From Curtobacterium sp. A7_M15 (GTDB taxonomy: Bacteria > Actinomycetota > Actinomycetes > Actinomycetales > Microbacteriaceae): DNA of 42,366 nt. The notes beneath the pieces were generated by a model that saw only the letters and a program-made list of their open reading frames with translations, was not told the origin of the DNA and ran no database searches. This document shows, in pieces, positions 26,632 to 32,964 of this stretch. Made by a program: the position numbers and the translations under genes. How positions within the stretch are numbered: position 1 is the first letter of the stretch; each line of letters starts with the position of its first letter. The stretch lies in NCBI RefSeq assembly GCF_030705415.1, contig NZ_JAUZED010000019.1:1-42366 (forward strand), in the 5' to 3' direction.

Positions 26632-26671
26632 CCCGTGAACCCTACGGCAACCCTTGATGACACCATCGAAA

Positions 26672-26699
26672 ACAATAGGGGCTAGTGCCGACCAGTCAA
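26672..26699 (-). promoter_or_regulatory. Promoter of the tauE-alkD transcript
   Basis: On the minus strand, -35 TTGACT (26694-26699), 16-base spacer, -10 TATTGT (26672-26677), about 40 bases before the TauE ATG. It is the best sigma-70-type match I found in the window. The -35 overlaps the stop codon of the incoming HEPN-STAND gene, so the island's end supplies the promoter of the adjacent core gene. Confidence 0.6.
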
Positions 26700-29221
26700 A
26701 CCAACATTCGGACCCGCCGAGCGCGCGGCCCTCTCCCATCTTTGTCATCACTGTCGAACGCGACGATCACGTTCTGGTCTACAACCTCCCAGTCCGCACG
26801 ATCAATGAGGTCACTCTTATGGAAGAAGCGATCCTGCGGCAATGACGATATGAAGCCAAAACCACGATCGGAGTCGAAATTGGCAACAACGGACGTCTCT
26901 CTACCTAGTAGCGCCACGTCAACAATGCGAAGTCGATCGATAACCTTCGAACTAAGCTCCGTCGACTTCGAATCAATATAGGTATCCCCCCCGCCCAGGG
27001 AGACGATGACTGCCGCCAAATCGCGCAACCGCACCATTAGATCGGAGTGCGCAGCACTGAGCCATTCTATGCGCGCAGTCCTAAAGCACTCGTAACCAGC
27101 CTCAATCAAAACCAGCGCATCCGCTAGGCGACCGTCGAACTTCGCTTGCTCCGCCCCGAATACTGCAGCTCTCAGCGCAAGGAGAAGGTCTACGTTCACG
27201 TGACGCTCCGAACGGGCCTCATGCAGAAGAGTCGAACAGATGTCCACGACTTCAAGATATCTCCCAATAGAGAAATGAGCAGTCGCGATCTCGTGCCGAA
27301 TACGCGCGGTATTGTCGTACTTTGCGGCGGTTTGGAGTAGCTGCAACGCACGCGTTTGATCACCGATTCGTTGCAGGAACGTACCGAAATGATATGCCGC
27401 AACGGCCGATTGTGGGGCCAGATCAAACGAAACCTCGAAGGCCTGCTGTGCCGACAAGATATCGTGCCGAGCTTCATGCGCGATGCCTTCCACGCGCCAT
27501 GCCTCGTGGTAAGTAGGCGCAAGCGTCTGGGCCTCAGCGCAGGCCGTCAAAGCCTCGTCGGGGTTACCCCTCTCGAGAGCACGAAGCGCCTCAACCAGGA
27601 ATCGCGCGGCCGGCACATCATGAGCCCCTCGGACGTCTATTGTTGCCCAGTAATAGCGGTTCCGAGCTCCATCCGCGCGCATTTGATGGCCCAGGTCAAG
27701 GAGCTGCTGGGAGCGCTCGGAGAATAAGCCCCGTGTGCGAGCATCAATCGAATGATTCTTCGCTAGGTACTGCAGCGCGAAATCTCCGACTTCATAAACG
27801 CCGTCAAGATCCTCCACCACAGATCGCTTCATGATGACAAAGTTCGTCGTCATCAGCTGCAGGAGTGCCGCTTGAACCCGTCTAGCGCCCAGGTTGCAAA
27901 GGAATGCAATTTCTCCCTGAGCCCGGGACCCCCTGACTGCCTGCATTGCGCCGAGCACCTGACGGGCATCGGCGTCGAGTTTGTCGTAAACGTTCGACAT
28001 GCAGAAATCCAGCAAGATGCCATTTCCACTTACAAGCTCCGCTGGGCGCTTTCCCGCCTGGACGCCAGTGACCAACCAACGAATGAATAGAGGGTGTCCA
28101 TTCATCCTGGCTACCAAGTTCTTGAGGCCACCATCTCCCATGGAACGCAGTAGGGCAACATCGCGAATCGACGCAAGAGCCCGCAGTAGTCGGAGAGAGT
28201 CATCTTCGTCCAGAGGACCTAGCTTCACCGGGTTTTCGATACCGAGGCCAATCCGGCTGGTAATCAACACTTTGCTCCCGAGGGGCAAATCCAGCAGGAA
28301 ATCCCGCAGGCGCTGGTCTGTGACTGTTTCGAGATTGTCGAGAATGAGAAGGATTTTGAAGTTCTCGAGGTATCCCAAAAGCTCGGTCGTTGCATTCTCC
28401 GGCGATGAGGTACCTCCAATCTCGTTGACTGCCGACTCAAACAAGCCCAAAGACGACTGAATTGCTCCGCTTATCGTCTGAATCTCAGCCCCGGTCAGTA
28501 CGGTTGATTTTGCGGAAACCCATACCACTGCGTCGTAGTCAGCACGTGAATCATCTATAAGGTCATAGGCGGCCCGAAGAGCAATCGCCGTCTTCCCAAT
28601 TCCGCCGTCTCCGAGAACGGACACAACAGGATACGGACCAAGAAGAGCCTTTTTTATTCGAGCAAGCTCCTTTTTCCTTCCGAAGAATCCCGTTTCGTCG
28701 AATTCAGGGATAGGAAGATTGTTCTGCGTGACTCTGACGGGATCCGAGGGAAGTTGAATAGTGAGTCCCAGCACATACTCCGGCTCGCTCTCCAAACGTC
28801 GAATCGTCTGTGCAAGCTCAATCCATTCAGGCCCCACAGCAAATGACCGACAGACATCCAAGGTCACCGCTAAGTCGTCAATCTCCATCGGGCGTGAGTG
28901 TGCAACTCGATTTCTGACTTGGATGAGACGTCCCAATTCTTTGGCCTGGCTTTTCACACGATTGATGACCGAGGCGCCAAATCGTGCCCCGTTTGCCAAT
29001 ATCACCTCGAAGGCGTCAGCAAAGTCAAAGAAGTCGATTAGCCGCTCGCGCGAAGCCTTTGTGCCCTCAGAGAGGTTGCTTCGCGAGTGAAGTTTCTCAG
29101 TCAGTGCCTCACTCCACTTTAGGGAATCAAGCTCCGGGGCGATGAGTATGATGTTTCGGAGGTCTACCTCTAGCGAGGAAATCAGTGCGAAGCAGGTTAG
29201 TCGCGTAGCGTTCGATGACAT
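26696..29221 (-). CDS. HEPN-STAND NTPase-TPR-cold-shock-domain protein, putative antiviral/abortive-infection effector
   Basis: An 841-residue cytosolic multidomain protein. Residues 1-130: all-helical HEPN-like domain with R103-N-R-V-A-H108, the R-x4-H RNase motif, and RNRVAHSRP-x-DD context as in Swt1-type HEPN. Residues 175-490: NB-ARC/STAND NTPase with FFGRKKELARIKKAL, Walker A GDGGIGKT (204-211), Walker B LLILDNLE (291-298), sensor KVLITSR (317-323), GHPL (375-378), then a winged-helix-like part. Residues about 535-740: helical TPR-like repeats (ALERGNPDEALTACAEAQTL, AYHFGTFLQRIGDQTRALQL). Residues 776-841: cold-shock domain with RNP1 RGFGFI, RNP2 DRFFHKSDL and terminal GPRARRV. Start ATG 29221 is 10 bases after the nuclease-fold gene. 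GC is near 50% by eye against about 70% around it, indicating horizontal transfer. A role as ligand-activated RNase is inferred; a regulator is the alternative. Confidence 0.85.
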   Translation of the reverse strand: MSSNATRLTCFALISSLEVDLRNIILIAPELDSLKWSEALTEKLHSRSNLSEGTKASRERLIDFFDFADAFEVILANGARFGASVINRVKSQAKELGRLIQVRNRVAHSRPMEIDDLAVTLDVCRSFAVGPEWIELAQTIRRLESEPEYVLGLTIQLPSDPVRVTQNNLPIPEFDETGFFGRKKELARIKKALLGPYPVVSVLGDGGIGKTAIALRAAYDLIDDSRADYDAVVWVSAKSTVLTGAEIQTISGAIQSSLGLFESAVNEIGGTSSPENATTELLGYLENFKILLILDNLETVTDQRLRDFLLDLPLGSKVLITSRIGLGIENPVKLGPLDEDDSLRLLRALASIRDVALLRSMGDGGLKNLVARMNGHPLFIRWLVTGVQAGKRPAELVSGNGILLDFCMSNVYDKLDADARQVLGAMQAVRGSRAQGEIAFLCNLGARRVQAALLQLMTTNFVIMKRSVVEDLDGVYEVGDFALQYLAKNHSIDARTRGLFSERSQQLLDLGHQMRADGARNRYYWATIDVRGAHDVPAARFLVEALRALERGNPDEALTACAEAQTLAPTYHEAWRVEGIAHEARHDILSAQQAFEVSFDLAPQSAVAAYHFGTFLQRIGDQTRALQLLQTAAKYDNTARIRHEIATAHFSIGRYLEVVDICSTLLHEARSERHVNVDLLLALRAAVFGAEQAKFDGRLADALVLIEAGYECFRTARIEWLSAAHSDLMVRLRDLAAVIVSLGGGDTYIDSKSTELSSKVIDRLRIVDVALLGRETSVVANFDSDRGFGFISSLPQDRFFHKSDLIDRADWEVVDQNVIVAFDSDDKDGRGPRARRVRMLV

Positions 29222-29231
29222 AGCCGCTTTC

Positions 29232-30350
29232 TCAATTCTCAAAAACCATTTTAGACGCCAGGTGCCGCGCCACGGCGGCACGGATGATCTCGGCATGGAG
29301 GTAGATGTCGTCGAGCGCGTCGATCGGGTGCTTCGTCTCGACCTTGTTCTCGTCGAACAGCCCGAGGTACTTCTGCTTCTTGCCGTTGAACCACAGGCGA
29401 GCGATCGGCTTGCGGTTGTTGTCGTCGAGCAAGACGGCGAAGTACGACTTCTGGTCGCGGTGCGCGATGCGATCCGGCTTCACCTCGCTGCACGCGATCG
29501 CCTTGACGATCTGGTAGCCCTCGAGCTCTTCGAGCGTGGTCTCGATCTCGGTGTCCCGGTCCAGATCGTCCTCCGCGACCGCGGCACTCGTGACGGCCGC
29601 AGCGGGGGTGTCCGCCTCGACAGGCGATGAGTACGAGGCGCCGAGAGCGGTTTTGAGACGGTCGTTGACCTGCTCGTTGAGGAACTGCTTCGACGCCTTC
29701 GTAACGAGCGTCGTGAACTGCGTCCGCGCCTCCTGGGTGAAGCGCCCGTCGTACACGCGCGAGGCGAAGAGCCGGACGAAGTCCTCCTCAGGCTCACGGA
29801 ACTGCGCGGCGATCGCCCGCTTGATCGAGCCGACGTACTTGAGCTCCTCTGCGGCGCTGATGACCGAGTCGAGGTCGAAGACGTCCTTCGTGAGCTTGCT
29901 CAGCTCGGGGAGGAGCGTCTCGTCGATGTCCGCGAGGTCCAGCACCAGGAACGGCCGGTCGTCCATCTTGTTCGGCGCGTCGAGGTCCGTGTAGAAGTTG
30001 TAGACCTCGCCGTTCGTGAGCACAGCGATGCGGGCGTTCGTGACCGAGAAGTAGCGGAACAACTGCGACGCGTGCTCGATCTTCAGCGGCTCGGTCGATT
30101 TCTTGCACTCGATGAGGATCTGCACCTCACCATCGCGCATGATCGCGTAGTCGACCTTCTCGCCGCGCTTCACACCGACGTCGGCGGTGAACTCCGGCAC
30201 GACCTCCAGCGGATTGAACACGTCATAGCCGAGGATCGTCGAGATGAACGGCATGACGAACGCGTTCTTCGTCGCTTCTTCGGTCTGGATGGCCTCACGC
30301 TGGTTCTGGACCTTCGTGGCCAGCGCAGCAAGGCGTTCTTCGAACTCCAT
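29232..30350 (-). CDS. HsdR N-terminal-type PD-(D/E)xK nuclease-fold protein (COG4748 type)
   Basis: A 372-residue protein with the restriction endonuclease N-terminal domain but no helicase. The active-site pattern is intact: Glu24/Glu25 in QTEEATKNAFVMPFI, Asp67 in EKVDYAI, and Glu81-x-Lys83 in ILIECKK. The middle follows the family order (SQLFRYFSVTNARIAVLTNGEVYNFY read in parts; DRPFLVLDL). The C-terminal region after a low-complexity Ala/Asp linker (about 275-295) has ARLWFNGKKQKYLGLFDE, a small domain common in this group. ATG 30350 has GGAGG 5 bases upstream. Codon use is of host type until the last six codons, which are AT-rich. It is followed 10 bases later by the HEPN-STAND gene. 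Nucleic-acid cleavage is likely but the target is unknown. Confidence 0.85.
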   Translation of the reverse strand: MEFEERLAALATKVQNQREAIQTEEATKNAFVMPFISTILGYDVFNPLEVVPEFTADVGVKRGEKVDYAIMRDGEVQILIECKKSTEPLKIEHASQLFRYFSVTNARIAVLTNGEVYNFYTDLDAPNKMDDRPFLVLDLADIDETLLPELSKLTKDVFDLDSVISAAEELKYVGSIKRAIAAQFREPEEDFVRLFASRVYDGRFTQEARTQFTTLVTKASKQFLNEQVNDRLKTALGASYSSPVEADTPAAAVTSAAVAEDDLDRDTEIETTLEELEGYQIVKAIACSEVKPDRIAHRDQKSYFAVLLDDNNRKPIARLWFNGKKQKYLGLFDENKVETKHPIDALDDIYLHAEIIRAAVARHLASKMVFEN

Positions 30351-30737
30351 CGTTCCTCCCCTGAGTCGATCCAACGTTAGTTGAAGACCCGTCACCAATG
30401 CGATCTCTCGCGCCCCCACTTCGCGGGCAGTGGCCAAACTACCGCAGGTGGAACATCACACATCATCACCGTAGGCTGCTCCGCGGTGCGGCGGTCGCCG
30501 GACGATCGCCCCGGGCAAGGTTGAAGCCCACCACCGCGGCAACGGTGATGGGCTTCGAGTTGCTCTCCGAGTGGAGTGCCAGAGGGACACGCGACGTCCC
30601 GAGCGTCTCGCTCAGAACCAGCGTACGTGACCCTTCGCGAGTCAAGTCGCCTGGCGCAGACGACACCGCGGCGACGTCACCGCTTGCTCGTGACCGGCGT
30701 CTCGGATAGCGTTGACGTACACCCCCGGATGTCTCGA
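30351..30737. other. 387-base intergenic region between NYN and HsdR_N-type genes
   Basis: No protein gene is convincing here. It holds a possible -10 (minus strand TAACGT, 30374-30379) for the nuclease-fold gene, a strong hairpin at 30523-30556, and a plus-strand promoter leading into a short hairpin-terminated RNA (30684 onward). I looked for tRNA cloverleaves and found none. The rest shows nothing recognisable. Confidence 0.5.
30523..30556. terminator. 14-bp hairpin, GAAGCCC-type
   Basis: GAAGCCCACCACCG (30523-30536) pairs with CGGTGATGGGCTTC (30543-30556) with one mismatch that becomes a G-U pair on the minus strand, loop 6 bases. It shares its GAAGCCC...GGGCTTC base with the hairpin at 30749-30773. 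It could terminate transcription coming from the NYN gene. Confidence 0.5.
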
Positions 30738-30780
30738 CTACCGGGCGCGAAGCCCCGCCTCTGGCGGGGCTTCTGTACTT
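30684..30780 (+). ncRNA. Candidate small RNA ending in a strong terminator, antisense to the NYN 3' end
   Basis: A plus-strand promoter, -35 TTGCTC (30684-30689), 17-base spacer, -10 TAGCGT (30707-30712), predicts a start near 30719. The transcript would contain a CCCGG...CCGGG hairpin (about 30724-30745) and end at the 11-bp hairpin 30749-30773 followed by TTCTGTACTT. That gives an RNA of about 60-65 bases overlapping the last codons of the NYN gene in antisense. No known RNA family is recognised. Confidence 0.35.
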
Positions 30781-31439
30781 CCAGCCACCCATCGCTTCGG
30801 CCGCGTCACCGTGCCGTGTTCGTCGACGATCCGCTCGGGAAGCTGTGCCGCCAGCATCGACGCCGCGCGGACGTGCCGCACATGATCGGGTGCGAGAGCG
30901 AGCAAGCTCCGCGCGGGTGCCGACGTCGGGCTGATCAACCCGATCTCGACGCCGGCGCGCTCCCGGGCCAGCCGCAGCGCGTCGACGAAGTCCGAGTCGT
31001 TCGACAGGACGAACACCGCGTCCACGCCCCCGCTCATGGCGTCGCAGACGAGGTGTGCGGCCAGGCTGACGTCCGACCCCTTCTCCTCGATCTTGCGCAC
31101 CCGAACGGTCCGAGGAGATCCGTCGGCCTGCAGCTCGAGTGGACTCACGGCCATCCACCGGCGGTCCGATCGGAAGGTGCCGAAGTGCAGCGAGACCCCT
31201 GGGATCGTTGCGAGCGCTCGGAGGTACGCGCGCTGCCGGGCAGGGGACGCCGGGTCCTCGCCCTCGACGAACTTCACGTGCGCGGTGAAGTACCGGACGT
31301 GGGTGACCTCGAAGTCTGGGAGGAGCAGTTCGCAGAGCCTCCGGACGTCGAGCCACCGACACTCGGGCCGTTGTTCGAGCGCGCGGCGGTAGAGGTTGAA
31401 CCCGTCGATGTAGATCGCTGCGCGCTTCGCTCCCGTCAC
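30738..31439 (-). CDS. NYN (PIN-like) domain putative ribonuclease
   Basis: A 233-residue protein of the LabA/DUF88 NYN family, PIN-fold nucleases that use acidic residues to hold metal. Motifs are IYIDGFNLYRR (Asp12), EEKGSDVSLAAHLVCD (Asp123) and FVLSNDSDFVDAL (Asp148, Asp150), all acidic positions intact. GTG 31439 begins the fold. The body seems to end near RPKRW (about residue 217); the last 16 residues (VAGSTEAPPEAGLRAR) are encoded across the hairpin at 30749-30773, as if the original stop had been lost. It is on the same strand as the nuclease-fold and HEPN-STAND genes but separated by 387 bases, so membership in that system is only possible. Confidence 0.83.
   Translation of the reverse strand: MTGAKRAAIYIDGFNLYRRALEQRPECRWLDVRRLCELLLPDFEVTHVRYFTAHVKFVEGEDPASPARQRAYLRALATIPGVSLHFGTFRSDRRWMAVSPLELQADGSPRTVRVRKIEEKGSDVSLAAHLVCDAMSGGVDAVFVLSNDSDFVDALRLARERAGVEIGLISPTSAPARSLLALAPDHVRHVRAASMLAAQLPERIVDEHGTVTRPKRWVAGSTEAPPEAGLRAR
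30749..30773. terminator. 11-bp perfect hairpin inside the NYN 3' end
   Basis: GAAGCCCCGCC (30749-30759), loop TCT, GGCGGGGCTTC (30763-30773). Only the plus-strand side has a following T-rich patch. It resembles ordinary intrinsic terminators of actinobacteria yet lies within the coding region of the NYN gene. Confidence 0.6.
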
Positions 31440-31546
31440 CGGACGATCGTGACATGGTACGTACGAGACTCGATCAGCCTGTGGATTTCGCCGCTCAGGG
31501 GCACTCTGAGAAGAACGACCCGCACCCGGACGGGCCGCTCCCAGCG

Positions 31547-32743
31547 TCAGCGGAAGTGCAGCAACGTCAACGGATCGAACAGCGACCCCGCCCGCCGCGT
31601 CTCGACGTGCACGTGCGGCCCCGTCGACTGCCCGGTGTTCCCGGACTTCCCGATCTCGGTCCGCACGGAGACGATCTGCCCCTGCTTGACCTCGATCTTG
31701 CTGAGGTGCGCCGTGAGCACGGTCACGTTGCCGTAGGTCACGACGATGTAGTTGCCGTACGAGGCGTTGTTCGCGACGGTGCTCGTCACGGTGCCGGTCC
31801 CGGAGGCGTACACGGGCGTGCCGACCGCGACGGGGGCGTCGGCACCCTGGTGGTAGCGCGGGACGTGGCCGGCACCCCGGTCGTCGCCGTAGCGGCCGGA
31901 GATCTTCGTGCTCGCGACCGGCCACATCAAGCCGGTGACGGGCTTGGTCGACCAGACGCGGGTGTCCTTGCCGCCGTAGAGCACGACGTTGCCGTCCACC
32001 TGCACCATGAGCGTGCCCGCGCCAGCCGTGCCGGTCCGCGAGTTCCAGAGCGTGACCTTCTTCTGCGCGGCGTCACGGCCGACGACGGCGAAGTTGCCGT
32101 CCTTCCGCAGCTCGGCCCACGCGCCCTTGTGGCCGGCGGTGCCGGACTGCCAGACGACCTTGCGGTTCACGGTCTGCACGAGGTTGCCGTCCGCCTGCAT
32201 GGTGAGACGCCGGGCCCCGCTCGTGTCCGAGCTGAGCACGGTGCCGGAGTAGATCGAGTTCCCCGCGGGGACGATGCCCTGCTGGCTCGTCCAGTTCACG
32301 ATCGCGGTCTTGCCGGCGTAGAGCCCCATCGTGCCGTCGGCCCGGACGGCGAACGACGTGGACTGCGTGGTGCCGGCGGAGGCCCAGCGGACGATCCGCT
32401 TCCCACCCCGCATGAGGTCGACCGCCCGGTTGCGGCCGATCGTCACGGTCGCGCCGGGCTGGTTCGAGGTGTTCGAGGCCCACAGCACCTGGTTGCCGAC
32501 GCCGTACTCGACGAAGTTGCCGTCACCCTGCAGGATCAGCCGGAACTGCCCGTTGGGCGAGGTCACCGAGTCGCCGGGCTGCAGGATGGTGCCGGCGGGC
32601 ACGGAGCCCTTGTAGACGACGGCGGCGGAGGCCGGTTCGGCGAGTCCGACGACACCACCGGCGACGACGGCGATGGCCACGACCGCTGCGGCGAGTCGAG
32701 GGAGTCGGCGTGCGTGCGCGACGGAGGACGGTGTGCTGGTCAT
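31547..32743 (-). CDS. Secreted M23 peptidase with B-lectin (bulb-type) domain
   Basis: A 398-residue exported peptidoglycan hydrolase. Signal peptide residues 1-40, with basic start, hydrophobic VVAIAVVAGGVVGL and cleavage site ASA|AVV. Residues about 45-265 form bulb-lectin repeats with the mannose-binding pattern QxDGNxVxY: LQGDGNFVEY, MQADGNLVQT, VQVDGNVVLY. The C-terminal LytM/M23 domain has ligands His298 and Asp302 (YHQGAD), His346 (TAHLS) and His377/His379 (GPHVHVE). The endopeptidase should cleave cell-wall peptide bridges; the lectin repeats probably bind wall polysaccharide. AGGGG is 5 bases before ATG 32743. A hairpin lies in its leader (32784-32818). Confidence 0.9.
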   Translation of the reverse strand: MTSTPSSVAHARRLPRLAAAVVAIAVVAGGVVGLAEPASAAVVYKGSVPAGTILQPGDSVTSPNGQFRLILQGDGNFVEYGVGNQVLWASNTSNQPGATVTIGRNRAVDLMRGGKRIVRWASAGTTQSTSFAVRADGTMGLYAGKTAIVNWTSQQGIVPAGNSIYSGTVLSSDTSGARRLTMQADGNLVQTVNRKVVWQSGTAGHKGAWAELRKDGNFAVVGRDAAQKKVTLWNSRTGTAGAGTLMVQVDGNVVLYGGKDTRVWSTKPVTGLMWPVASTKISGRYGDDRGAGHVPRYHQGADAPVAVGTPVYASGTGTVTSTVANNASYGNYIVVTYGNVTVLTAHLSKIEVKQGQIVSVRTEIGKSGNTGQSTGPHVHVETRRAGSLFDPLTLLHFR

Positions 32744-32783
32744 GGAACCCCTGATCAAGGAACCGGTCGAGCCCCTGCCCGAC

Positions 32784-32818
32784 CGTTCGGCGGCGCGCTC
32801 TCGACACGCCGCCGAACG
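32784..32818. promoter_or_regulatory. 12-bp hairpin upstream of the M23 peptidase gene
   Basis: CGTTCGGCGGCG (32784-32795) and its exact complement (32807-32818) with an 11-base loop, 40 bases before the peptidase start. It could be an operator, a leader hairpin or a terminator of upstream transcription. I see no match to a c-di-AMP riboswitch core, which often precedes wall hydrolases in actinobacteria. Confidence 0.45.
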
Positions 32819-32874
32819 ATGGTCACCTTTTCGTGACGAGTCCACAACCCCCTTGACGGGGGCGGAGTGCGCAC

Positions 32875-32943
32875 TCAGGACATCTGGAAGAACTCCTTCG
32901 GAGCGCCGAGCAGTGCCTCGAGCTGGCGCCGAGCGCGCGGGCG
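32875..32943 (-). pseudogene. Possible 3' remnant of a decayed gene
   Basis: A 23-codon stretch with host-like third-position GC encodes the coherent amphipathic end RRQLEALLGAPKEFFQMS followed by TGA, between the peptidase leader and the gamma-glutamyltransferase start. No start, ribosome site or upstream body survives: further upstream this frame is antisense to the transferase. It may be the leftover C-terminus of a deleted gene, or chance. Confidence 0.25.
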
Positions 32944-32964
32944 ACACAAGGGGAAGATGGGGAC

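Noticed and set aside
26696-29221. SARP/AfsR-type pathway regulator with NB-ARC and TPR domains
   Set aside because: The N-terminus has a HEPN-like helical domain, not the winged-helix/BTAD DNA-binding region of AfsR proteins, and no biosynthetic cluster is adjacent. It remains the main alternative only if the HEPN call fails.
30351-30737. tRNA or retron RNA in the island gap
   Set aside because: No cloverleaf, anticodon arm or CCA-like end, and no reverse transcriptase gene nearby.
32744-32964. c-di-AMP (ydaO) riboswitch before the M23 peptidase
   Set aside because: I looked for the conserved core in the leader and saw only one simple 12-bp hairpin.
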